Of a DNA stretch of 64,000 bases, positions 22,597-30,496 are shown piece by piece. The DNA lies in NCBI GenBank assembly GCA_016194635.1, contig JACQBC010000030.1, positions 248,001 to 312,000 on the forward strand. Reading direction: 5' to 3'. Below the pieces are notes generated by a model that saw only the letters and a program-made list of their open reading frames with translations, made no database searches and was not told the origin of the DNA. Within the stretch, counting starts at the first letter, position 1. Each line of letters starts with the position of its first letter. Both the position numbers and the translations under genes were made by a program. The DNA is from Gammaproteobacteria bacterium (GTDB lineage Bacteria > Pseudomonadota > Gammaproteobacteria > UBA6429 > Thiohalophilaceae).

Positions 22597-22757
22597 GGGG
22601 TGCGTAGTATAGCGCAGGAAACCCCTACCTCGGGATCCCATGAGTACGGGGGTCCCACACCCTATTTTCAGAAGCGTGGTACACAAATCCAGCAGGATAG
22701 CCAGGTTACTGCTGATACGTTTGCCGATAACATCGAATCGTAAATTAACAACGTTAT

Positions 22758-22787
22758 AAAACAAAAGAGGCCGCATATAGCGACCTC
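22758..22787 (-). terminator. Intrinsic terminator of the tracrRNA
   Basis: On the minus strand GAGGTCGC, loop of 5, GCGGCCTC (one G-U pair) is followed by TTTTGTTTT. This 8-bp hairpin plus T-run is a standard Rho-independent terminator. It lies where a tracrRNA should end and separates it from miaB downstream. Confidence 0.85.
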
Positions 22788-22847
22788 ACATTTTGTGCAT
22801 CTTTCAGCTTGTTAGCGGACAGAGCCCATATCTCAATAAAGTATATG
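22758..22847 (-). ncRNA. tracrRNA of the type II-C CRISPR system
   Basis: The stretch at about 22812-22847 is an anti-repeat. Read on the minus strand it pairs with about 30 of the 36 repeat bases, with four small mismatches or bulges and a few G-U pairs; the core ATTGAGATATG matches the repeat exactly. Downstream come a small CACA-AAA-TGTG hairpin (nexus position) and an intrinsic terminator. The expected RNA is about 90 nt. It is transcribed away from cas9 from a strong promoter. It pairs with crRNA, recruits RNase III and forms the Cas9 guide scaffold. Exact 5' and 3' ends are inferred. Confidence 0.88.
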
Positions 22848-22853
22848 GGTTCT

Positions 22854-22882
22854 ATACTATTAAGCGCTAGGACAGATGTCAA
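22854..22882 (-). promoter_or_regulatory. Sigma-70-type promoter of tracrRNA
   Basis: On the minus strand a perfect -35 TTGACA (22877-22882) is followed after exactly 17 bases by TAGTAT (22854-22859, 4/6 to TATAAT). The predicted start is near 22846-22848, right at the beginning of the anti-repeat. A plus-strand TATACT (22853-22858) overlaps the same -10 and may serve cas9, though no good plus -35 is seen. Confidence 0.75.
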
Positions 22883-22897
22883 ACCCTAGGAGTAAAC

Positions 22898-25800
22898 ATG
22901 TTACCCAAAATGCGGTATCGCTTGGCACTTGATCTCGGTTCAACTTCCATTGGTTGGTGTCTTATTCGATTGAACTCCCAGCAGGAGCCTATCGCCATTA
23001 TCAGAATGGGGGTACGAATTTTTTCTGATGGACGTAACCCAAAGGATGGCACTTCATTGGCGGTCACACGCCGCAATGCACGTCAGATGCGCCGTCGACG
23101 AGATCGGTTACTCAAACGCAAGCAACGTATGTTAGAGATACTTACGAAGCTTGGTTTCTTTCCTGAGGATGAAAACCTGCGCCGCAATCTAGTCAACCTT
23201 GATCCATATATTTTACGCAAGAAAGGCTTATATGAACCCCTAACAGGGCCTGAATTTGCCCGCGCCCTGTTTCACATCAATCAGCGGCGTGGTTTTAAAA
23301 GTAATCGCAAAACTGATAAAAAAGATAATGATAGTGGCGCTTTGAAAAAAGCGATCAAAGATTTACGCGAGAAACTGTCTCAGGCACAGTGCCAGACTCT
23401 CGGCGAGTGGCTGGCCGATCGACACGAACGAGGTGAAAGCGTTCGCGCACGCCTGCGTGGCAAAACACAAAAGGACAAGGCTTACGATTTTTATGTCGAC
23501 CGAGCCATGATCGAGCATGAAGTTGACACCCTCTGGGCTAAACAAAACAATTTTAATCCGTTACTTTTTAACAATACCACCCGTGATGAACTAAAAGATG
23601 TTCTACTTCATCAAAGAGATCTGAAACCCGTCAAGCCAGGCCGTTGCACACTACTGCCGGATGAAGAACGCGCTCCCTTAGCCCTGCCAAGTACACAACG
23701 GTTTCGCATCTATCAGGAAGTAAACAATTTGCGGATACTCGACTCAGAAATGCGCGAGCAAGCGTTGTCGAAAGAACAACGCGATCAAATCGCGGCATTG
23801 TTGGAACAGCAACGCCAAGTAACTTTTACGGCGATCCGCAAGAAACTCAAACTTTCAGCAACAGTCACATTCAATTTACAGGATGTGAAACGTGATTTTC
23901 TCAAAGGAAACATAACCTCAGCGATATTAGCTAATGATAATGCCTTAGGTAACCACTGGTATGATCTTCCCAAAAGTCTGCAGGATAAGTGTGTCGAATT
24001 GCTGTTGAATGAACCCAGTGAAGAGAAACTCATCGAGTGGTTAATATCCCATACGACCGCAGATGAAGCAACGGCAAGACGGATCGCAAACATTAATCTG
24101 CCGGAAGGATATGGGAGTTTGAGCGCAGTCGCACTGCAAAAAATACTACCGGAATTAATGAAAGATGTTATTACCTACGCCGAAGCCGTTAAACGCGCGG
24201 GTTTTGTGAGTCACAGCATACTGTCCCATGCCGAAGCGACAGGCGAAATTATGGAAACTTTGCCCTATTATGCTATTCCGTTGCGTCGTCATGTTGCATT
24301 TGCTAAGGACAATCCGCGCAATAACGAAGAACGCCACGGAAAAATCGCAAATCCGACCGTACATATCGGTTTAAATGAACTCCGAAAAGTAGTCAATGCG
24401 CTGATCAAGCGTTATGGGCATCCCAGTGAAATAATCGTTGAAGTTGCCAAAGATTTGAAGGTTAGCAAAAAACTACGGGACGAAATACAGAAAGAACAAT
24501 CAGAAAATCAAAAGCGCAACCTGCTTTGGCTAGAGGATGCCTGCCGGGTATTACAAACCAACCCGGAACATCTCGATAAAAGTAAACGTCGTGAGCTGAT
24601 TCAAAAGATGCAGCTATGGCATGAATTAAATCCGAAAAACAACCTCGAACGCTGTTGCCCCTACACCGGAGAACGAATTGGTATTGAGCGGTTACTTTCG
24701 AGCGAAGTCGAAATCGAACACATCCTGCCTTACTCCAAAACATTGGATGATAGTCTTAATAATAAAACCGTATCGCTACGCCGCGCCAACCGTGACAAAG
24801 GCAACCAAACACCGTATGAAGCCTTTGGGCGGCAAGCGATACCCGGTTATGACTACCATGACATACTGCAGCGAGCCACGCTCATGCACAGAGAAAAAGC
24901 CAAGCGGTTCGCACCGGACGGGTATCAACGGTGGCTAAAGGAGGACAAAGACTTTCTTGCCCGCGCCCTCACCGATACCGCCTACTTGTCACGTATTGCC
25001 AAAGAGTATCTTGCTTTGATTTGCCCGCCTAACAAGGTACGCGCTATCCCTGGTCGCATGACCGCCTTATTGCGTGGAAAATTCGGGCTGAATCAAATGC
25101 TATCTGGCAACGAACACAAAAATCGAAACGACCATCGCCATCATGCCCTGGATGCGGCTGTGATTGGTGTCACCGATCAAGGTCTCCTGCAACGTTTTGC
25201 GAAAGCCAGCGCGAGCGCAAAAGAAAGGCACCTCGACCGACTTGTGGAAGAAATGCCATTGCCGTGGCCGAATTATCGTGAACATGTTGAACGAGCTCTG
25301 AGTCATATCATCGTGAGCCATAAACCTGATCATGGTTTTGAGGGTTCCATGTTTAAGGAAACGGCTTATGGAATTAAGCCTGACGGTTCAATAATTCAAA
25401 AGAAAAAAGAAGATGCCGAAAAAGATAGAAGTGTTAAATACATCGTACCTATCTACGAGCCCAATCAAGCAGCCCGGCACGGTACAGCAACTACCGGAGG
25501 TCCACGCCCCTACAAAGGATACGCACCAGACGGTAATTACTGCCTAGAAATAGTGGAAAACGAAACTGGAAACTGGGAAATGGAAACAATTCCGGTATTC
25601 AAGGCATACCGACTTGCACGTAATATAGGCTATGGCAAAATTTATCAAGCGCAAGTTCTTCAACAAATGATTAACACTAAGCTTTCTGAAATTCCCGGCA
25701 ATCTGATTATGAAACTCATGCCTGGTGATATTATCAGGCTTAACTACAAAGGCACGAAAAACCAGCTGCTATGTGTAGTAAAAATGAGTGTGGATGGCGG

Positions 25801-26044
25801 TGCAACATTCACTAACCTAAGTGAAGCTAATATCAGCGGCAGATATGAAGCCAGAAGAAAAGCTCGTAACCGAATTAAAAAGGAAGGCAAGACAATTGAC
25901 CAACTTGATGCAATTGAGCAAACTGCATTGAAAGATGTATTTGTTTTATCCCAGATCGGTGTAACAGAACTAAAAATGGGAAAAGCTCGCAAAATAACAG
26001 TATCTCCCATCGGTGAATTACACGACTCAGGCTTCAAGGGCTGA
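22898..26044 (+). CDS. cas9: CRISPR-associated endonuclease Cas9 (type II-C)
   Basis: A 1048-residue compact Cas9. RuvC-I has Asp12 (LALDLGSTSIGW); an Arg-rich bridge helix follows (RRNARQMRRRRDRLLKRKQR, ~59-78). RuvC-II has Glu515 (EIIVEVAKDL); HNH has His608 (EVEIEHILPYSKTLDD); RuvC-III has His749 and Asp752 (DHRHHALDAAVIG). The C-terminal ~200 residues form the PAM-interacting region. Length and motif spacing fit the Neisseria/Geobacillus-like II-C branch. The start is fixed by an AGGAG 6 bases upstream. All catalytic residues are present, so the enzyme should cut both strands. cas1 follows at 5 bases. Confidence 0.97.
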   Translation: MLPKMRYRLALDLGSTSIGWCLIRLNSQQEPIAIIRMGVRIFSDGRNPKDGTSLAVTRRNARQMRRRRDRLLKRKQRMLEILTKLGFFPEDENLRRNLVNLDPYILRKKGLYEPLTGPEFARALFHINQRRGFKSNRKTDKKDNDSGALKKAIKDLREKLSQAQCQTLGEWLADRHERGESVRARLRGKTQKDKAYDFYVDRAMIEHEVDTLWAKQNNFNPLLFNNTTRDELKDVLLHQRDLKPVKPGRCTLLPDEERAPLALPSTQRFRIYQEVNNLRILDSEMREQALSKEQRDQIAALLEQQRQVTFTAIRKKLKLSATVTFNLQDVKRDFLKGNITSAILANDNALGNHWYDLPKSLQDKCVELLLNEPSEEKLIEWLISHTTADEATARRIANINLPEGYGSLSAVALQKILPELMKDVITYAEAVKRAGFVSHSILSHAEATGEIMETLPYYAIPLRRHVAFAKDNPRNNEERHGKIANPTVHIGLNELRKVVNALIKRYGHPSEIIVEVAKDLKVSKKLRDEIQKEQSENQKRNLLWLEDACRVLQTNPEHLDKSKRRELIQKMQLWHELNPKNNLERCCPYTGERIGIERLLSSEVEIEHILPYSKTLDDSLNNKTVSLRRANRDKGNQTPYEAFGRQAIPGYDYHDILQRATLMHREKAKRFAPDGYQRWLKEDKDFLARALTDTAYLSRIAKEYLALICPPNKVRAIPGRMTALLRGKFGLNQMLSGNEHKNRNDHRHHALDAAVIGVTDQGLLQRFAKASASAKERHLDRLVEEMPLPWPNYREHVERALSHIIVSHKPDHGFEGSMFKETAYGIKPDGSIIQKKKEDAEKDRSVKYIVPIYEPNQAARHGTATTGGPRPYKGYAPDGNYCLEIVENETGNWEMETIPVFKAYRLARNIGYGKIYQAQVLQQMINTKLSEIPGNLIMKLMPGDIIRLNYKGTKNQLLCVVKMSVDGGATFTNLSEANISGRYEARRKARNRIKKEGKTIDQLDAIEQTALKDVFVLSQIGVTELKMGKARKITVSPIGELHDSGFKG

Positions 26045-26049
26045 CCTCT

Positions 26050-26979
26050 ATGATCGGCCGCATTGTCGAAGTGGCCGATGACCGGAGACATTTATTTGTC
26101 TCCAGGGGTTTCATGGTGGTGCAAGAAACCGAAGGCGAACGCAAGGAGCTCGGGCAAGTCCCTCTGGATGATATTGCCGCGGTTATCGCCCATGCACATG
26201 GTTTGAGTTACACCAATAACCTGCTGGTTGCCTTGGCGGAGCGTGGTGCACCCTTTGTATTGTGCGCAGCTAACCATAACGTGATCGGCATGCTTTGGCC
26301 GGTCGATGGGAATCACCAACAAGCCAAACGATTTGATGCACAACTTGCCGCTGGCCAACCCATGCATAAACGCCTGTGGGCAGAGGTGGTGCGTTGCAAA
26401 CTACAACAACAAGCAGCGGCATTAGAAGCGGTGGGTGCTCCCACTGCGCCACTTGCCGCACTGACGAAAAAAGTTCGTTCAGGCGATCCCGATAATCTGG
26501 AAGCCCAAGGTGCACGCCGTTATTGGAACCTTTTATTTGGTGATGATTTTCGCCGCGATCAAAACAGCGGTGGACTGAATGCCATGCTCAACTATGGCTA
26601 TACGGTGTTACGTGCAGCTACTGCACGCGCCGTGGTTGCTGCTGGCCTGCATCCCACGCTTGGGCTACATCATTCCAACGAAGGTAATCCAATGAGGTTG
26701 GTTGACGATTTAATGGAACCCTTTCGTCCCATCATCGATTTACATGTTTGGCAATTACAACGCCTCGGTGAAACCGAAATTACACAGGATACCAAGCGCT
26801 CGTTGGTTCGTACTTTATATAACGACATGCAAAGCAGCTCTGGCGCAACTCCGGTAATGGTCTGTATGCAACGACTGGCCGTTTCGTTGGCTCAGGTCTA
26901 TCTTGGTGAGCGCGATAAACTTGATCTACCCCTGCCAGGATTGCCCTTATCCATAGCGGCAAGCCTAACCGATGAATGA
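26050..26979 (+). CDS. cas1: CRISPR integrase Cas1 (type II)
   Basis: A 309-residue type II Cas1. The metal-binding residues appear in NLEAQGARRYWNLLFG (Glu), LGLHHSNEGNPMRLVDDLMEPFRP (His, then Asp/Glu). With Cas2 it integrates new spacers at the leader end of the array. It lies 5 bases after cas9 and 6 bases before cas2, so the three form one operon. No csn2 or cas4 is present, which defines subtype II-C. Confidence 0.96.
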   Translation: MIGRIVEVADDRRHLFVSRGFMVVQETEGERKELGQVPLDDIAAVIAHAHGLSYTNNLLVALAERGAPFVLCAANHNVIGMLWPVDGNHQQAKRFDAQLAAGQPMHKRLWAEVVRCKLQQQAAALEAVGAPTAPLAALTKKVRSGDPDNLEAQGARRYWNLLFGDDFRRDQNSGGLNAMLNYGYTVLRAATARAVVAAGLHPTLGLHHSNEGNPMRLVDDLMEPFRPIIDLHVWQLQRLGETEITQDTKRSLVRTLYNDMQSSSGATPVMVCMQRLAVSLAQVYLGERDKLDLPLPGLPLSIAASLTDE

Positions 26980-26985
26980 TTTGCC

Positions 26986-27312
26986 ATGCTCAGTGGTTAC
27001 CGTCTGATGTGGGTCGCTATTATGTTCGATCTACCGGTTGTGGAGAAAAAGGAACGCAAAGCAGCTACTGACTTTCGTAAGACATTACTGGATATGGGTT
27101 TCGAGATGGCGCAATTTTCCGTCTACATGCGATTTTGCACCAGCCAGACTCAAATCGATACCTACTGTAAACGTGTCGAAGTGGCCTTGCCAGAAGGTGG
27201 AAAAGTCAATATCCTGACTTTTACGGACAAACAATATGAACGAATCATTTCCTACCGAGGCAAGGCGAAACAGGCCGCAAAAAAATCACCAAGCCAATTT
27301 GAATTATTCTAG
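26986..27312 (+). CDS. cas2: CRISPR adaptation protein Cas2
   Basis: A 108-residue Cas2 with the beta1 Asp in WVAIMFDLPV and the conserved FSVYMRFC segment of type II Cas2. It forms the dimeric core of the Cas1-Cas2 integrase. The C terminus is Lys-rich (KQAAKKSPSQFELF). The stop lies 69 bases before the first repeat, so the leader starts directly after it. Confidence 0.95.
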   Translation: MLSGYRLMWVAIMFDLPVVEKKERKAATDFRKTLLDMGFEMAQFSVYMRFCTSQTQIDTYCKRVEVALPEGGKVNILTFTDKQYERIISYRGKAKQAAKKSPSQFELF

Positions 27313-27381
27313 AATGTTAGCCATTTTTCATCTGTCGAAAGGCGAGAACCCACTGAGTTATCAGTGGGTTATACCAATCAG
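27313..27381 (+). promoter_or_regulatory. CRISPR leader with perfect palindrome
   Basis: The 69 bases between cas2 and the first repeat. It holds a perfect 10-bp inverted repeat, AACCCACTGA (27347-27356) and TCAGTGGGTT (27361-27370), separated by GTTA and ending 11 bases before repeat 1. This side is called the leader because the opposite end of the array carries degenerate repeats. The palindrome could be an integrase recognition site or a hairpin that ends a transcript; the sequence does not decide. Confidence 0.7.
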
Positions 27382-29331
27382 AGTATACATCATTGAGATA
27401 TGAGCACTGTCCGGAACGGCCAGCTTGTCCTCAACATAGGCCGCGAAAGTATACATCATTGAGATATGAGCACTGTCCGGAACGGAAAAAACTATCAGTG
27501 GCGACGAGCTGCGAGTATACATCATTGAGATATGAGCACTGTCCGGAACACGTTGGTTACAACATCGGTTTGATCAACAAGTATACATCATTGAGATATG
27601 AGCACTGTCCGGAACACGTAGCTCAAGTGCTGGGGCAGGATATCTAGTATACATCATTGAGATATGAGCACTGTCCGGAACTAACAGGTGTACGCACTGT
27701 AACACTAGGCTAGTATACATCATTGAGATATGAGCACTGTCCGGAACTATTGTATATACTCATGGCATGTATAGGAGAGTATACATCATTGAGATATGAG
27801 CACTGTCCGGAACTGCCATATACTTTACTCTCCACTTGTTTAAAGTATACATCATTGAGATATGAGCACTGTCCGGAACTAAATCACCTCTCTCATCTTT
27901 TGCATTACCAGTATACATCATTGAGATATGAGCACTGTCCGGAACCGTAAACAAATTGTTCAAAACTTTTATAGGAGTATACATCATTGAGATATGAGCA
28001 CTGTCCGGAACCGGACCGGATTGCAATAATAAAATCTGCAGAGTATACATCATTGAGATATGAGCACTGTCCGGAACACAGGAATATTTAACAACGCCAA
28101 TGTATCAAGTATACATCATTGAGATATGAGCACTGTCCGGAACCCATATGATGCGTTTCTAGAGTTTGGGCTAAGTATACATCATTGAGATATGAGCACT
28201 GTCCGGAACAGCCTAAGCCATGTCGAGAAGTTTAATAGAAGTATACATCATTGAGATATGAGCACTGTCCGGAACCATTCCATGCTTCTCATGCCCATAC
28301 CATGCAGTATACATCATTGAGATATGAGCACTGTCCGGAACTCCGTCAAGGGATATATTTTTTTGCCTAATAGTATACATCATTGAGATATGAGCACTGT
28401 CCGGAACTGGACCCAGAAGCACACGCAGCGGTTGCGCAGTATACATCATTGAGATATGAGCACTGTCCGGAACAACCGTGGTTATTGGGAAGAATGTCTA
28501 GTGAGTATACATCATTGAGATATGAGCACTGTCCGGAACTCGCTGAACTTGATCTTGCTGGTATTGCCCAGTATACATCATTGAGATATGAGCACTGTCC
28601 GGAACCTGTGATTTATCCGGCACCGCACGCGCCGAAGTATACATCATTGAGATATGAGCACTGTCCGGAACGTCACGGTTCCGGTGATGATGACGGTTCC
28701 GAGTATACATCATTGAGATATGAGCACTGTCCGGAACTAACCGGTGTACGCACTGTAACACTGGGTTAGTATACATCATTGAGATATGAGCACTGTCCGG
28801 AACATAACGCGATGGTTTTTTACGATCGAATTTAGTATACATCATTGAGATATGAGCACTGTCCGGAACGGAAAATTCGCATCGCTGTATGATGCGGCGA
28901 GTATACATCATTGAGATATGAGCACTGTCCGGAACGTCGGCCGCCTCTCCCGCGCTAAAGATCGCAGTATACATCATTGAGATATGAGCACTGTCCGGAA
29001 CGCTGGCTCGAGCATCGGCCAACCGCGCAATAGTATACATCATTGAGATATGAGCACTGTCCGGAACCGCAGTATTCCAATCACGCGGCCGACGTCTAGT
29101 ATACATCATTGAGATATGAGCACTGTCCGGAACGGCGGCGATGAGGTGATCGCGTGGGCGCGCAGTATACATCATTGAGATATGAGCACTGTCCGGAACC
29201 ACTTCGTCAATCCCGGCGCTCACGGCATCAGTATACATCATTGAGATATGAGCACTGTCCGGAACATTTCCTCGACTTTGCTTTTGATATCAAACAGTAT
29301 ACATCATTGAGATATAAGCACTGTCCAGAAC
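27382..29331 (-). CRISPR. Type II-C CRISPR array, 30 repeats and 29 spacers
   Basis: A 36-bp repeat recurs with a strict 66-bp period, giving 30-bp spacers throughout; (29296-27382)/66 = 29 spacers. On plus the repeat begins AGTATACATCATTGAGATAT and ends GCACTGTCCGGAAC. The crRNA sense is inferred to be minus, where it begins GTTCCGGACAG like other type II repeats and pairs with the tracrRNA. The last repeat (29296-29331) has two substitutions (ATAAGC and CCAGAAC), marking the old end. In crRNA sense each repeat ends in TATACT, at the same place as the repeat-internal -10 box of Neisseria meningitidis. Spacers 5 and 21 are near-duplicates. Confidence 0.98.
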
Positions 29332-29361
29332 TACTTCCACGAATGTAAATTGCTGAGAAAG

Positions 29362-29376
29362 AGTATCTATCATCGA
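29362..29376 (+). repeat. Decayed CRISPR repeat remnant
   Basis: Exactly 66 bases after the start of the last repeat, AGTATCTATCATCGA matches the first 15 repeat bases at 12 positions. The position falls in register with the array (29362 = 27382 + 30 x 66). The rest of the repeat is unrecognisable, so this looks like a fossil of a 31st repeat, with 29332-29361 as its former spacer. Chance similarity is possible but the register argues against it. Confidence 0.55.
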
Positions 29377-29459
29377 TGGCCAGGATAGATTACTTGGATT
29401 GTAATGTACACAGTAACTGTGGTAGCCGTAATTGCTACTCTCTACCATACTTGGTCATA

Positions 29460-29698
29460 AAATATAACCACGATCGCTGCTCGCCAAGGAAAGCGAAGCT
29501 AGGACGAGTAGTCCGCGGTAGCCCATGAGTTTGGGACCGTACTGTGGTACCAAACGAAGATTGGGGGCGTAGCGTCATTGTGGCATACCCCAGCTGCAGA
29601 GCCTCCGGCAGGGAGACCCACGCCCCGAAAACGAAGGCGTGAGAGTTGACTCGGATGTCCTGTCGCGCAGTACTGAGCTTCGGGGCGCTATCGGCATG
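29460..29698. other. GC-rich structured segment, candidate non-coding RNA or mobile RNA scar
   Basis: About 240 bases that are richer in GC than their flanks and full of self-complementary runs: GGAC-GAGTA-GTCC, GTTTGG...CCAAAC (around 29528-29560), TGGGGG...CCCCA, and CGCCCCGAA...TTCGGGGCG (around 29621-29690). No convincing protein is encoded: the one long minus-strand frame lacks family features. The segment ends abruptly beside the stop of the next gene. HEARO/omega RNA (guide RNA of IscB) is one family worth testing, but no iscB is present. Strand is undecided. Confidence 0.45.
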
Positions 29699-29699
29699 T

Positions 29700-30473
29700 T
29701 TATATGGATTTATCAGGATCAATATCCGCGGCATGAACAACCGCAGGATCAGTGACACGCCATCGTTTTGTTAGAACATTATATGGTGCTGCCAACCCCG
29801 CATCTTCAAGACGTTTTGCGTTGGAATGGTAAACTACAACGCTGTATGATTTTGGAGTAACTGCACCAGAAAAATTTTTACCGTGGTCTGGATTTGGAAC
29901 GGTGATATGTTTGCTTGGGTCCCAATGATAATAGTCAAAAACTTCTGCTTCATAATTTACAAAAATAATTCGTAATTTATTAGAATTTGGAATAGCAACA
30001 CCCGTTACAATTGCGTAAGATTTTACATGAAAGCCGTGTAAAGAATATATGAGATCAATTTCTTCATTCGAACCTGTCAGTTGTTTGAGCACTGAAGCTT
30101 CGACCAAACTTTCGTATTCCAGGGAAAGTGGGCTCACCTTATTCCATTTTGGAGTGTAGGGAGGTTTGCCTTGAATGCGGGGTATAATTCCTAACCATGT
30201 GGGCAGCTTTCCAGTAATTTTACCTTTTTCTATAGTTAAGAAAACATTTCTATGATAGCGCAATACATCAAGTGTACCAGAATAGTACTTAAGATGATCG
30301 GGCGCATCGATAAGATAGGTGAAATTAGGGTTCCGGTTCTTCAACCACTGGCGCATCAACATGGCCGCTAGTGAAACTGGCACACTACCTTTAATAGAAT
30401 CAACGTGGTTCGCTAATCGCATATAGAAATCCGCGACTTGTTTGTTCGACAGTTTAGCCAACTCATCACTCAT
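29700..30473 (-). CDS. Uncharacterised protein next to the CRISPR array
   Basis: A 257-residue soluble protein I do not recognise with confidence. No signal peptide or membrane segment. Features: an N-terminal helical part (MSDELAKLSNKQVADFYMRL), an aromatic-rich centre (LIYSLHGFHVKSYAIVTGVA), a motif FDYYHWDPSKHITVPNPDHG and a C-terminal GLAAPYNVLTKRWRVTDP. The pattern resembles some DUF6402-type proteins linked to secreted effectors, but this is a guess. It lies 23 bases downstream of a membrane-anchored partner and is more AT-rich than the housekeeping genes, so it is probably accessory. Confidence 0.6.
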   Translation of the reverse strand: MSDELAKLSNKQVADFYMRLANHVDSIKGSVPVSLAAMLMRQWLKNRNPNFTYLIDAPDHLKYYSGTLDVLRYHRNVFLTIEKGKITGKLPTWLGIIPRIQGKPPYTPKWNKVSPLSLEYESLVEASVLKQLTGSNEEIDLIYSLHGFHVKSYAIVTGVAIPNSNKLRIIFVNYEAEVFDYYHWDPSKHITVPNPDHGKNFSGAVTPKSYSVVVYHSNAKRLEDAGLAAPYNVLTKRWRVTDPAVVHAADIDPDKSI

Positions 30474-30496
30474 AAATTTTCCTTGTGTTTAGTATT

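Noticed and set aside
22597-22776. N-terminal extension of MiaB by 60 codons
   Set aside because: MiaB family proteins start at [12 protein letters not shown]; the extension overlaps the tracrRNA and has no family match.
26050-27381. A possible csn2 or cas4 gene that would make the system II-A or II-B
   Set aside because: Only cas1 and cas2 lie between cas9 and the array, with gaps of 5, 6 and 69 bases; no room for another gene.
27382-29331. Self-targeting spacers matching genes in this window
   Set aside because: I saw no spacer matching elsewhere in the window by eye; a full search could not be run, so this is only a failure to find.
27393-29348. Long frames across the array that encode a repeating YTSLRYEHCPE or VPDSAHISMMYT peptide every 22 residues
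   Set aside because: The 66-bp period is a multiple of three, so the CRISPR repeats stay in frame; these are not proteins.
29435-29758. A 107-residue minus-strand frame over the structured segment
   Set aside because: It overlaps the 3' end of the next gene, has no recognisable domain, and the DNA is dominated by inverted repeats; a non-coding explanation fits better.
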